NCBI GenBank assembly: GCA_004335635.1
Contig: QAXH01006171.1
Coordinates: 9,293-68,459, forward strand
DNA from: Chloromonas sp. AAM2
Taxonomy: Eukaryota; Chlorophyta; Chlorophyceae; Chlamydomonadales; Chlamydomonadaceae
DNA: 59,167 nucleotides
Reading direction: 5' to 3'
Shown: positions 11,918-24,511 of the stretch, piece after piece
How positions within the stretch are numbered: position 1 is the stretch's first letter
How the letters are laid out: each line of letters begins with the position of its first letter
Notes under the pieces: model-generated
The model's database searches: none
Told to the model about the DNA's origin: nothing
The model's input: only the letters and a program-made list of their open reading frames with translations
Made by a program: the position numbers and the translations under genes

Positions 11918-14900
11918 ATGTGTGGCACTTGGCGGTGTTACCACACGTACGGGATATGCATGGGTCGGGTGTCTGAAGCTCGTTCAGCTGCATCGAGAGC
12001 GTTGTCTAGCAGCAATGACGGCCATGGTGTGTTAAAATCATGCGCATGGGACGGCTCACAAGCTGTTGCAATTTATGGTCACTGCCAAAGGCCATGCGTC
12101 TGCAGAGGAGTGAGCTGATAAGATGTTGTGAGGTGTGTCCTGCCAGAGGCACACAGAGCTTCTTCATGGTTCGTCCGGGAGAGAAAGGGATTGAGTGTGA
12201 GAGAGTATGAGTTGAGAGGAAGTGAGACCAGTCTTGTCAAGTGGTATAAATTTCGAGCCGAATGCGATAGTTCGAGCTCATTGAGTGAAACAGTCCCGTT
12301 CTATTACCTTCGTCGACGACCTTGTTGTGCATCATTGATCCAATCCACTGGCCAATGTGACACGTGTTTGGACTAAGTGATCCTTTATAGCTGTTGCCAT
12401 ATGCCGCTCTGGCACAAACTTGTGTGCCTTTATATGACCTGTATTGCACCCAATGGGGGCACAGCTTTGACCTGCGTCCCAAACAAAGGGCCCAGGTTTA
12501 GGGGTGGGCCTGTAGAGTCGGCCTTCAAACTTGGCGCTCTGCCTCCGCTGATTTTGGGCGAGGCATAGAGGTTTCTAAGCTGGTTCAGTTTTTGTTGGAC
12601 TTGTGCGTAACGGAAAGTCAGCAGAGGGTGAGAGGAATATAAGGCACAGGTCCCCTTGGGTTCCTGTTGCGCTGCCGAGCTGGTGCCTGCATATTTCATG
12701 CACTGGCTTAGCAATGTGTCAATTGTCAGTTTTGAGGCAGAGTATGGCAACATGATGGCCCTGGAATGGCCGCTCATGCGTATTGCTCGTACTAAGTTTA
12801 TTTGTGTGAGGGAGAGGTATGCTACTGACGAAGCACGGCGATATCGGCGACTGGAGAGGTGAATGCGGGCGAGAGAACTGCGTGCACTCGTTTCATAGCT
12901 ACGGGCTTGGTGTTCTGCAGGCATGTCAATGTTTCATTTTCCGTGGCACTGCCCCCATAGAGTTGCCTGTAAACGTTTGTTATCTGGCTGTGTTCACCAA
13001 AAAAGAAGTTCGCCAGTTCTGGGACAAGTCCTGTAAGGTATCCAGTTCCACTCTGTGCTTTAAAGTGGTACACTGCCAATGGTGTTCTACCACGGTATGG
13101 AATGTGTGATGTTGGTGGCTCTATGCTGTGCTATAGAAAGCATTTTTATATATTATGTGGAAAGTCGGTCTCAATTCCTGTAATTAGGGCTGGCTGTCAC
13201 TGGGGCCACTGCCACCGCCACTGCTGTTGCACTGACCCGCAAGTGGCCAAACCTCAAACCTGCTTTGGCCAGCAACGCCTGAAGGGTCTTGAGTAGCAAG
13301 CGACAGGGTGAAAAAAAGAAGCTTGCCAGACGGTGGCGACTATTGCTGGGTTAACCGGGTGTGGTGGTGTAAGACACTCCTGTGAAGACATTTACCATTC
13401 ACCACACGAAACTTACAGTTGATTAACCTGGCCAAAAAGGGTGACAGTGCTCATTGCTGCGTTACAACTGCGCCAGCAATCAGCAAAATCCAAAGCCTGC
13501 GCCATGCGGCAATCAGACCACAGCTTGCACCAACGCCACAAGTCCAGTGGGTGGCAGGGTACCAGGCATGTCTCAGTGTTGGATCCTGGTCTGAGATATG
13601 CAATGTTTCCAACAGTTGCAAACGGAACAGTCCAGTGTGCTTCAGTGACACGGCAAGGCTTTTGATGGCTGTTGCAACAGTCTGGCAGAAGGAACCCGAG
13701 GGTGGCTTGCCCGAGTACGTCACCACCACGCGCCAATGCTGTCTCAGGCACACGTCTCTTGCTAGTCCAACCGCACTGAGCCCTCATTTGTCCATGCATA
13801 CTAATACTGATGCTGCTGAGCGTTAACAGCAGGCGTCCGTGTTCTTTTCATCCTCGCCGTTGAGCTTCGAGTCAGATGACATTGTGGAGCTGTTTTCAAT
13901 AAAAAGCTATTAAGCTGGATTGCTGGCCTGTCTGCCCTACAGAAACCGCCTGACAGCCTGTGCCCAGCCAGGCAACCTGTGGGCACGTGCAAAGGCGCAT
14001 GTTGTACTGCGTTTGTTGTGGAAGGGTGGATTGGTGGCCATGCATCCGATGCTTAGCGGGTGCATGGTTTGTAAGCCTGCCATTCCTGCCCTGTCATAGT
14101 CAAGAATTGAATCACAGTGCCCGAGGCCTCCAGTGGAGTAAGGCTGTAAGGTACTGCAGCAAGGTACTCGTAGTTTTGGGTGGGGTTTTAATCCACAGCT
14201 GACCGTGATCAGGATGGGGTAGTCCTTTTCGTGCCCTGTCATAGCTTTTGCTGCAGTGGGGATGTGGCAAGCCTTGGACGCACAAACCCACCGGTCCCAC
14301 TCCATCGCTGAGCATTCGCGCACAGTGCATGCTTGCGACCGAGTGCTTTACACTGCACTGTGTCTGGCTTGAAGTCTACATCCATGGACCCTCTCATTCG
14401 TTGGCACGAGGCAAGCGCATGACAGACCCACAACCATCACCCATGAATTCCAAGATAAGAGAGCTAGACCACTCTCACACTGATAGGTTCTGGCCAGGAG
14501 GCAGAAGGCAGGGCAGCGCCACTGCGAACCGACAATTATTCTTGTGTCTACACGAGCATGGACACCTTCGGTTATCACCCGCCACACATGCACACTGCAC
14601 ACTTGCCTGTACTGAACTGCCGCAGCATGAGCACTAAATACTTTCAGAAACGCCTGCTACAAGGCGTTGTTCTGACACAATACCCTAGAATGTGACAGGC
14701 GATGCTGCCAGCTGCCAGGAACGACGCTCACAAACATGACAATTGGTTGGCCTCGTGTTTGCCTGTTGGTTACAAGGAGGGAGAGCACACCATGAAGCAC
14801 GTCCACGCAAACGGACGAACCTTAAGACTTGCCGAGTCAAGTTGACTTTTTGAACAACATGTTACCCCGGGACACTCGATTTACTCAGGCCGATGTGGTG

Positions 14901-15665
14901 CAGGAACAACGAGCGCACACCATGACATTTGTCAGTCGACCAGGAGGCGGTAGTTGGCACTTGGCAGGACTAGATTAGGCGTCAGTGAGCGATTTGCAAC
15001 CAACTTCGGGATGATCACTGCAGCTCTTGGTTCACGTGGCTGTTTGGCCACTGCTGTTCCTGATCCCTCTGCACATGATTTGTGGGAGTAAACTCTACAT
15101 GTGCAGACTCGCCAGATTTGCCTACTTACTGACCGCCTTAACCGACTAGCAGTACACACGCTGTATGAACCAGCTACGGCTTTCTGCTTTACAGTGATAC
15201 ATCGCATGTGTATACAGCCTGCGCAATTGTTCTTGTTCCATTCCATGGACAATGAAAACACAGGAAACTGTTGCCTGTGGCAATTGAAACCCACTTGTTC
15301 AGTTAAATTCTGCAACACCATCAATGAGACAGCGCATACACCAGCCTGCCTAAGCCCCAATCCCCAGAGTTTTAAATCCTGCTAATTTCTAACCAGTCCC
15401 AGTTGTTGAAAACAGAGGTATAGTGCGTGCAGCAAGCACAAATTGCTTACGTCCGGGAGCACATCCGATCCGTCGTGGCAAACAGCATGCGAACCCAGAT
15501 TGAAACTAAGAGACACTGCGGTACTGATCACAATCTTGCACGGTCACTCAGTGCTCGTATACCTGGCTACTGAACCTATGCAACTGCACGCAGCGTTCAC
15601 ACTAACCATGCCCTGCACATCATGCCACTTCTCTACAATGCATGTTCATTCAGAGTGGTAAGCCA
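11918..15665. other. Long intergenic stretch with repeat fragments
   Basis: Dispersed-repeat cores occur at 12999-13028 (with GTTCGCC) and, truncated, at about 13312-13332. The second is followed by sequence matching 2575-2700. Several ORFs of 110-165 codons (12430-12924, 13413-13799, 13937-14323, 14932-15360) show no domain, no coherent splice structure and no repeat protein I know. I assign no gene. Confidence 0.45.
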
Positions 15666-17311
15666 TTATGCAGCTGTGACTGCCCTGGCCTGGCCAGTGG
15701 CCATGGCCTCAACACCATCCACATCGCAGCAATCTGATGCCGAAGCTGGCTCCGAGGCAGTGTCCGAGGACGTGCTGTTGCCCAAAGATGACAGGAACGA
15801 TGGTGAGTGGTGCATAACAGTCTTGGGGCTGCCAGGCAGGTCAGCAGCCTTTGCGCTGCAGCTGTCGCCCAGAGTGTAGTACACAACGCGTCCGCCACAT
15901 GACAGCTTGCAGCAGTTGGCGCCCCGATAGACGTAGTCAGAAGGCAGCTTGTTCAGAGTGCCCCATCTGCACAATATGTAGTGCACACAAGAGTCATGAC
16001 TGAGAAGTCTGGCTAGTGTGATACCATCTGCCTGCCTTGTCATCCGCAATACACCCAGAACAAATGCAACCAGGCACACAATGGAAACAAGCAGGCATTG
16101 CTTGATCAAGGGCTTTGGCTGTTCTGATACACACAACGACTGCACGTGCTGCAGCAAAGCAAACTATTTCAGGTGGTCGATTCTAACAGCACAGCCTTTC
16201 TTGCAGCCTGTCCCGCGTCAGATGACCAACACTCACGTGTTTGCACCTCCAGCGCTGGAGTCGTCCACTGACATTGCCACTGACACAGAGCGCGGCTTGA
16301 AGATATTGACAGCCGCCTGCAGCAGTGCACTGCAGTCCACCAAATCCTCCATGTGACCAGAGATCTCAACACTGGCATAGCTGAAGCCCTTCTCAGGTGT
16401 CACATGGATGGTGATGAACTGGTGCTTGTCAATGCCGTTCATACTGTAGCCGCATGGCTCGAACACGTAGTCATCAATAAGTGCGCCAGGCAGCAGGTTG
16501 ACGATGCCCGTCTCCTTCGTCGTGTGTGCAGAGCTTACAAACTTCTCAGTGCGGAAGAATGCCTGGCAGGCAACCTCATCGAGCTCGGTCATGCACAACT
16601 CCACATTGTAGGTGGCGACCGGCGAAACAGACCGTCCTGTCACGTACACATGCCACTGCAGACCCTGGAAGGCCTCGCCCAACACATAGGCCTGCCCACC
16701 CTCGGGCTGCAGGTGGCCGAAGTGCTGATTCAGAAAGGCTACCTCCTCTTCAAAGCCGGCAGAGTAGGGTGCAGGCTGCGCAGCAAGAGCAGCCACACAA
16801 TGCTGTGGTTTATAATTACGTACGAGGCTATGTCCTGCGGCGGCTGGGGTGGGGTGGGGTGGGGTGGGGAGGTGAAACAAATCTGCCCTTGCTCGGATCA
16901 ACAGCTGCCGATCAAATCGCCTACCTGGTTCTCTGGAAACAGGAAGCTGGCACGCGTGTACTTGCAGCGCGTGGCCACCATGTCCTGAGCTGCTGCTACC
17001 TCGAGAAGCCGGGGCAGGGAGTCGAGGAGATGGGTGGTACCGCAGGTCTTGAGCACCCATTTGGTGGGATACACGAACAGGCTGCTCTCGGAGAGCACAT
17101 ATGCGTCAAAATTGTCGTTCGTGCGGCTGGACACAATGGTGCAGCGTGCCAGGCTCATCAGCTCGTCCAGCTGCTCGCGTGGAAGGGAGCGGAGGCCCAA
17201 AGCAGGGGCACCGCCGCCCAGGAAAAAATCCACCTCCACCCTCTTCTCGCTGCCCTCAAAAGCGGGCTCAGGCAGCACTGTGGACGTTGCGTGGTCCATG
17301 ATGCAGGCCAT
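15666..17311 (-). CDS. SAMDC: S-adenosylmethionine decarboxylase proenzyme
   Basis: This pyruvoyl enzyme makes decarboxylated AdoMet for spermidine and spermine synthesis in the cytosol. Minus-strand exons are 17311-16925, 16775-16237 and 15966-15666, giving 408 residues. Diagnostic sites are all present: FEGSEKRVE (substrate-site glutamates), the self-cleavage motif LSESSLF (cleavage expected between Glu75 and Ser76, Ser76 becoming pyruvoyl), KTCGTT (Cys90), EPCGYSMNG (the processing serine) and ITIHVTPE (the processing histidine). Exon 3 ends the fold with GGRVVYYTL and SPKTVMHHS, as in plant enzymes, followed by about 50 Ser/Ala-rich residues. I chose the ATG at 17311, the first in-frame one; ATG 17299 is an alternative. 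Intron 1 contains a G-rich repeat. A 95-codon ORF ends 41 bp upstream and may be a regulatory uORF. Confidence 0.93.
16846..16869 (+). repeat. (GGGGT)n run in SAMDC intron 1
   Basis: Five G4 blocks separated by single T occur on the plus strand, which is the non-transcript-like strand for this minus gene. Such DNA can form a G-quadruplex; the RNA would carry the C-rich strand. Confidence 0.9.
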
Positions 17312-17352
17312 TGCAATCAAAAAAGCTGCTAAGTGGTACTAGAGGCTGCGTG

Positions 17353-17640
17353 CTAATGGGCGGGTCCGGAACGAATAATCGATGTTAGGATGGCCAGGTG
17401 GACTGAATGCACTGCGCGCAAGGCAAAGGTTGCGCAAATTTCAGGTGGTGACTTGATCTGGGCGGCTGCGCGGGGACTGCAGAAGTGCAGCCACACCGGG
17501 TGATTCAATACATTGCACAATTCAATTGCACTCACGTCTGGGCAAGCGCAGCTCACGAGTCTGGCAGGTCGGACGTCCGCGACCAGCTCAGCTAGAATAT
17601 CGTGCTCACAAACTTCTGTCTTTTTCTCGCTCACATACAT
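17353..17640 (-). promoter_or_regulatory. Candidate upstream ORF (95 codons) of SAMDC
   Basis: An ATG at 17640 opens a 95-codon frame that stops with TAG 41 bp before the SAMDC ATG. SAMDC messages of land plants and green algae are known to carry conserved uORFs that mediate polyamine repression. I do not see the conserved plant uORF peptide; only the short string DVRP recurs. A donor-like GTGAGTGC inside (about 17535) suggests a 5'UTR intron that would change this frame. Treat it as a position-based candidate only. Confidence 0.3.
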
Positions 17641-19332
17641 TTTATTGCATCAGGCGTTCGGGCAGTGCCATCAAATGGGATACCAACTCGTTTTCAGAGT
17701 GTGTGTATGACCGCTTCTGCCAGATCGGGTGGGGCAGTTCGGATTTACAGTACCTCGTGAGCCGTTTTTCTCTTTTTCTCATTGGTCGGTGGACAGAGCT
17801 CTGGCGGCTTTAAGACGCTTTTTAGGGCCTGAGGCTGCAGGCAGGCCGCTGACTTTACGAGGGAATGCCATGGACAGCCTTCTCTTCCTTGCTCTCAAGA
17901 CCGCTCTTGCCCATGTTAACCACCTACCTGGTTGTCAGTGCAAATCAAGTGCGACTCTTCCACTACGGAAAAAAAGAAGTTTGCCAGTTCTGGGACAATT
18001 CCTGAGACTGACACTGTAACTGGCGTGTTTGTATGCTGGGTCCGATGCTGTTGTTATGGACTGGGTTAGTGTTATCTGTCACCGAGATGTGGTGTCATGG
18101 TTGGAGTGGTGCACAGCGTGGTGTCAAGACTGGGGCAAGTTTGTGCGTAAGAGAGTTGGCATGCTGGCCAGAGATCCAAGAGTCATGTCCTGAGTTTCAT
18201 CTGGCATTGAGTTTCATCTGGCACTGCGATGCGGTGTCCTGGTTGGTACTGGGACACTTGAGCACTGCACTAATATCTTGTGTGGTACTGGTTGTCATGG
18301 ATGATTTGGTACACACTGCGCCCACTGTGTAGATGGGTCGAATGAGTGCCAGTCCTGGTACAATCCTGGTGCCTGTGGTGCTGTGTGTGTAAAGACTTGG
18401 TTGAGTCGTGTCATGTGTCCCACTGAGGCCTGTTGCTGGTGCATGATGGTAGACAGTGGTGACTGCCAGTACTGGGTTATGGGTTATGTCTTTTAATGTG
18501 TGTCGTGTGAAGTGGTAGACGAGATGGAACTGGGGTGTGTCACTGTGACTGACTGGCCTTGTCTGAATCACTGTCATGCAACGCAGCAAATGCTTACATG
18601 GTCGGTCAGCTGTTCTGGGACAATTTGTGAATGGTGCCTTGGGGCCTCACTCAACCAGAACTCAAACAAACTTGAAAACGTCTGTGCAATGCATTATGTT
18701 CAAAACAAAGATTTCCACATTTTGGAACATTGCCACAACGCAACTACATGCTACTCTGCTGCTTGACAGCAACCTGCTCTCTGGCGTCCTTGGAGGTTTT
18801 GCGCTCTATTGCGAGCAAGGCCCTGTCCCCTGGGTATGCGTAGAACCTCTTTCTTTCCTGTAGCCTTGCTGCAAGCACTGCAGTAGACCTGGTAGTATTT
18901 GTTGCCACGGCCGTTGTCACGGACTGACAGTTTGGCGTAAAGTGGAAGTGGACTGGCACAATGCCTTTACATAGCATTAGAAGAACGATTGACGTCGCAA
19001 AGGAAGCCACCACGATCAATCAGTGACCACAAAGCGTGCCATTTATGATGATGACGAATATGCCACAGGTCCACGCATTCTCAGCCTTCGGACAGGCAAG
19101 GTGGGCAAGTCGTGCACCTTGTGAAGCATGCCGGCTTGATGAGTGGGTTGGCCAAATAGTGCAAACTGTGCAGGTCAGGACATAATGATATGCTGGTGTG
19201 ACTGCTGCGATACTGTACAAGCAGGCTTGCATCGAGCTGATGCTACATTACGTTGAAGTCGCCAAGCCTCATACTGACACAACCATCCCACTCATCTGCA
19301 GTCAAAGTACACCTTGAACTCTGCAAGGCCGA

Positions 19333-19990
19333 GTTGTCTCAGCCCGCCTGAAACTGGACCTCCTGACGAGTTGTGCATTGCCTAGCATGAGGCGTGGGCC
19401 CAGTCATTGAGCCCATAAATAACGCCATGCATCCTCTCATGCTCCACCTGGCTTGGATAGTGTTTGGCATTGGCCCGTGAGGTGGTGCTGGTCAGGAAGG
19501 GGCAGGCCTTAGCGAATGCCTCAAACCCTGCCTTGAAGTATCTGACAGCCTTGCAGTTGCTGCTGGGCAGGAATGCGATGGCTGGGTGGCTCTTGCTTAG
19601 GCCAGCATCACCGTACTGCACAGGGGCAGAGAAACGATTAAAGTCCGAGTAGAACACAAGAATGATGTGCTTGGCGATCGTGTTGGCATGTCCGGGGGCT
19701 GAGCTGACGAAAAGTTCAAGCCTACGAACAGAAACCAGCACAGTCCCTTTCAATGCGCGACGCCATGATGTGTTGTGCAGAACCTTGTTTGCCTCATCAC
19801 CGTCACGATTGCTTGCCCTTTATGATGCGTACACAGGTACCAGCAGTACACACCACGCCTGTGCCCTTGCATCTGAGGGCCTGAAGGCGGGAGTGCAGAT
19901 GCCATCTTAGCACTCAAAGCCTGACTGATCCTAGTGCCTAGTGAAGCGCTGCGACAAGAGGGCTTGGCTGCCTTTCTGAGGAGAGCCACG
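19333..19990 (-). pseudogene. Orphan partial duplication of the phosphatase gene (exon 3 plus flanking introns)
   Basis: This stretch is about 90% identical by eye to 33530-34389, covering the end of intron 3, exon 3 and part of intron 2 of the rhodanese-phosphatase-FHA gene. The exon copy (19615-19448, minus) is 168 bp, the same length as the original. It keeps the gtgcag acceptor and a gtggag donor and has no stop. About five of 56 codons differ (for example FLPSSN for FLASSN, KAGFEAF for KEGFEAF). Compared with the original it lacks about 60 bp near 34035-34097 and about 175 bp near 34180-34355. No other exon of the gene is seen nearby, so it is probably a non-functional gene fragment. Confidence 0.8.
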
Positions 19991-21584
19991 TCCGCAAGGC
20001 ACAGACTTGCAACAAACGTGCTCCCACGTCACAAGTTTATGAATGTCAGCAGACCGTGAAATCGCCGTGATCATGCAATTAGTTCATCATACTGCAGACT
20101 CATGCAGGTTGTTGACAGCTATCCAAAACCACCTTGATTTCCCAGAACGGCCTTGCGGGTGGTTTGTTGTGAGCTGGGGAAGTGTCAGAGGGTGCCGGCG
20201 CTGGCGTGGCCGCTGGCACCGCCGCAGGTCACGCAAGCAGCGATCCAAAACCGGATGCAGAGCGGGATATGCTTGCATACATTGGAATTGGACACATTGA
20301 AGTTTACCTTTGGCATGGCCCCATGGCCTGTGACATGGGTGGCGGTTGGAGTTCGGTTAGGGCTGGCTGGGCTTTGATGACCCATAAGTGGGGCATTGTT
20401 CAAGTGAATTATGCAACCAAGTTGTCCAGGGGATAGGCCTCTGTCGATTGAGCCCCTATTCATGTAATTCTGAGCCGTTAATGGGTGGGTTCCAAGAGTG
20501 GTCCTGTTTTGGAAAGTCCGAGGCCATTTCTCCACCTAGGGTCACGGACTTTCAAAACCCGCCCCCCCTCCTGTGCCAGGCAAACAAAGGGCAGCATCCG
20601 GTCATCACTGTTTTCACTCCTGGGTGACCATCAACTGGCGGGAAAATCCCTTGACTAGTCTAGTACAGTGCCTCGGCACAGCTGTGTGCAAAGCTCGACT
20701 TGTAAGGAGTTCTCGCACCACGTAGTAGTACTACGTTTTTCCGACTAATGGTTATTTTAAATAAGCTGGAGTGCACACCATCGGCTCGGGATACCAGCAG
20801 CGGCATGCTGCTACGGATGCAGGGGCTCATACCTTGAGATGGACTTGTGACCTGGTTTGAAGCACAGCCATGCCTGTACATATCTGGACGCATTGCATGA
20901 AATCCTCAACTCAGCCCCGCCTGGGATACCTTACGCGCCTGCCCAGCCTGGTCAATCTACGTAGGCCAACAGATAATGCCCTCACTTGGGGTGGCTGCAG
21001 AGCCAGGCCTGGCAACGTGTTAAACGCAGGCAATCCATCTCTTTGCAATGCAAGATACTTCGGATGGCGAGCTTCTCTTGCGACGCAAACCATCTGTTTG
21101 TGTTTTTTGTGTGAATGAATGAGTTGAATAGTTCGGTTGTACCAATCGAGTGCCCACAGAATACACTGTGCTCACCGAGCAGTCACTGAATACGTTATCA
21201 CCATGCTCATATTGGCTGACAAACATAAGGGACAGGACGTATACTGGGATTTGCATCGCGCAAGCAGTGTGCAAGCAAGCTCGCGGCAAGCCTCTCATGC
21301 TGATTGGCGACTACACCCGGGTGCGGCTGCATTCTTCGTTCAACCAGTACAGCTCAGTGTACGCTCAATGCGACGCACTCGTCTAAGGGATTGACTTTCC
21401 GAAAGAACGCACCTTCCATTGTCGACGCAACATTGCATTGGCGAAACACAGATTGCAGTCTGTGCACCAACCACCAATGCACGCGGCGGCACGGGCTTGA
21501 TTGTGATCATTCTGCTGGCAAGCGTTCCATGCAAGCATAGGCCAACCTAGGCTTGCGAATTGCGAACGAACTTTGCCGCGCAGC

Positions 21585-23744
21585 ATGGAGGCATGGCAAA
21601 CGGAGTACGCTTCGAAGTTCTCTCCACCATCACAAACTAGTCTGAAGGGGACGCGATACGTGCAGCAAGCAGGTTACCAGGCGTTGGTGAGCCAGGCGTT
21701 CTTGCTGTGCAACAATTGTCCGCTCTGCAGACGGGAAACCACATATATGCAGCACATGGGCCAGCAGACCATATGGAACCATGGCCACCGCGCCCAAGCA
21801 AGTCACTTCAACGCTCTATTGGTCTCTGCTGCTGAAACACAGGAAAATCAGATGCACCACGTTGGTTATGCACAGACCTATTCAGGGCAGATTCAGCAGT
21901 GATTTTTCACACGAGCAAATGAGTGTTTTGTCATGCTGCGTGCTTCTTCACTCCATGCCTGACTTCATGTCTGCTTCCATGCAGGAGGATGAGCTGAGCA
22001 GTGTGCATGAGGAGCGTCAGAAGCTGGCCCTTGACCTGGCTGAGGTCAGGGAGCAGCTAGCGCTGTGGCAAACAGCCCACAAGCAGTTGGAGACGAGCCT
22101 GACTGACGAGCAGAGCGCTGTGGCCGACATGCAGCACACTGTCAGGTGTGGGGACGCCCACAACTACAACTCATCCCAAGTCATGGGCCAAATCTTCTAT
22201 TTTAGGGTAGAAATCACTAGCAGTTCATGCAACTGATTGCTCGGCCGGGTATTGCTTCCAGCGCTCACCTGTTGCCGGTGTCCACTGCCAAACGCCCCTG
22301 GAAAATCCGCCCCACCTCGCACTGGAGTGGCGCCCTGTATGCCGAGCCGAGCACCTGCTTGTCATGAATGTACGTCATGCTGCACAACCACTGTGAAGAA
22401 TACGTGGAGCAGTAGGATTTGCAGGCCGACAAGTGGCAGCGGCCCAGTGTTATCACATGGGCTGGCAACCTTACCCGCCGGGCCCTGGGGGTCCCTGGCC
22501 GTTTGCAGGTCACTGGAGGCAATGCTGGCGAGCGTGAAGCAGAGGCTGGATGGGCAACAGGCGGTGCTGACCACTGTACGGCTACAGGTAGGGAAAGGAT
22601 AGGTGCTGTGAACGGGCGCATCAGCTGCTGTACAACCACTGGGCTGCGCTCGTTTGTGCACCTCTCCAATCTACGGCTAGTTGACTGCTCACTGTAAAAT
22701 GGAGCGGTGTGCATGCTGCCCGTGCTTACTGCAGAGCGCATCCAGGAGTCGGCCAACCTCTACTGCCACCTTCACAGCCCAATTACACCTTGGACATGCA
22801 CAGCAGCCCTCCAGCCCGACTGCTGGTCAACTGGCTAGCCCCAGGTCATCTCGCCACGGCATTTCAACACACCATTTCACAGGGCAGCAGCCCACCAACA
22901 AGGCACTGCTAGCCACACTCAGTCGCCAGCTGTCTGCCTGCCAGGCCGCTATAGCGACCTTAGCAGGGAACTCCCCTGGTCACTCTCGAACGGCAGGCCC
23001 CATGGCAGTGACTGTCACTAACCAACGTAAACCCAGGCCACCACTGAAACGTCCGCCCATGCCCAAGTGAGTTGCAACATCTGGATGTCTGACCCGGGTT
23101 GGGGCGCATCAACGTGTGCAGGAGAACAGCTGCACAGGCAGACTCAGCAACCTCCATTTATTCTCTCTGAAGACATGACAAAGCACGTCAACAAGCTGTG
23201 TGCGAACTCATTGTTGAATGCATCACGTGGCCTGTAACTGGCATGCGAATTGTATGAGATCACTGGCAGCACATAGGCTTTTAGGTTGGGCCTCACTATG
23301 AGCATTGCTGACCTGCACTGCTGAGCAGTTCATGCAGGCGTGCAATGGATGTAAGGACGGCCATGCTGACTGTGCTTGCAGGCCCTTGCCGCCTGATGAA
23401 GACATTGAGGACTACCCTGTTGAAGAGGACTGCCGGGTGCTCCATGCTTACAGCAGGTGGGGCTCGCACTCCATGCAGCTCACGAGACCTTCTCTTACTG
23501 CTGTGTGCCTGCATGCCAAATGCCTGCGTGAACTTAAAGCCTCCACGCTTCCTGCTGCTGTCTGCCTGTTGTATGTGCCTGAGTTGGCCTGATGGCTGGG
23601 TACACTCTGACGACATGCTACGCATCAGAGTGCGTGCTGCTGCATGCCCACCTACCCATTCTGTGATGGGGGCTGCTTGTGAAGTACTTGTGCATACGGA
23701 GGTCTGTCTCTATACATACATGCAGGGGCTACTGGCGGCCGTAG
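21585..23744 (+). CDS. Small coiled-coil protein of unknown function
   Basis: Six exons: 21585-21686, 21985-22145, 22509-22587, 22735-23066, 23382-23456 and 23726-23744. They sum to 768 nt (255 residues). Phases agree at every junction (0, 2, 0, 2, 2). The N-terminus MEAWQTEYASKFSPP is followed by a coiled coil (EDELSSVHEERQKLALDLAE to about residue 115), a Ser/Thr/Gln/His-rich middle and a proline-rich acidic end (KRPPMPKPLPPDEDIEDYPV, finishing YSRGYWRP). TEY...F patches and short proline-rich ends are common in axonemal proteins, but that is only suggestive. I do not recognise the family. The final 19-nt exon rests on the splice consensus alone. A TGTAA box is at about 24186. Confidence 0.65.
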
Positions 23745-24511
23745 TGAACCAAGACTGTTGGATGACAAGCAGAACAAGCTCCACTGCAGCGCAGCCAAGG
23801 TTCTACACTTACACACAGACTGACTTTTGTGTGGTCCCTCAACCTGACAGAGTCTAAGTGTCAATGGGTTTTGGAATAAGACTCAAGAAGAATAGGTTGA
23901 ATCATCACGTGATGCGTGCTGACATAATCACTGGCAGAGTCTCAGTGATACTGGAGCAGCATGAAAGGCCATTAACAGACGTTGGTCAACAGTAATATGA
24001 ACGAAAAACATGTACACGTGCACAAAGGGTCCAAGGTGGAAGTGTTCTGCATTCCTGTTTGTTGACACGGTTTGTTTGTGGCGAATACGCATTCACAGGT
24101 CTATTGGTGGCCTAAAGCTGCCAAGGCTTGGTGTTCAGTTGCCAAGTCGCTCTAGGCCAGTAGGCGAAAGCCCACTGCATGCCACTGTAACTGGACATCA
24201 CGTCACAGTGCTCAAGGCGTGGCACAGCAGCAGGCAGGAGACATGTGGCCAGAGGACGATGCACATGCCATGAATGACGACCTAGCCATGAATACGTAAA
24301 AATAGAATGGTACATGGCCGCAAAGCTTGCTTTTGAAAGCGTGTATGCGTGACAGGTTGTGATGAAGTACATGCCTTGACGCATGCCTCATCAATCGTTA
24401 GACTTGTGTAATGGGTACCAAAGAAGCCAGGCTCGTTGCGTCTGGCGCTGAGGCTCCAGTACAGTACGCGCACGTCAATGTGTATGACTATATGTGATAA
24501 CCCAAATAGAT
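23745..24511. other. Convergent 3' flanks, nothing recognised
   Basis: This is the space between the ends of the plus-strand coiled-coil gene and the minus-strand hydroxylase gene. I see no ORF with coding features and no clear repeat. Confidence 0.5.

Larger units (their letters stand above)
17312..21584. other. Repeat-rich intergenic region
   Basis: Besides the candidate uORF (17353-17640) and the orphan exon copy (19333-19990), both listed separately, the region has dispersed-repeat cores at 17969-18000 and 18610-18627. It also has sequence at 18290-18440 matching 1949-2093. A 17-bp palindrome, ACGTAGTAGTACTACGT, is at about 20717-20735. No other credible gene is seen. Confidence 0.5.

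Noticed and set aside
12430..12924. 164-codon minus-strand ORF.
   Set aside because: No motif, no coherent exons around it and no repeat in the window; not supported as a gene.
19382..19753. Paired similar ORFs at 19382-19753 and 33576-33932 first looked like a transposon-encoded protein.
   Set aside because: The second copy fits exactly, with correct splice phase, as exon 3 of the rhodanese-phosphatase gene; the first is therefore a gene-fragment duplication.
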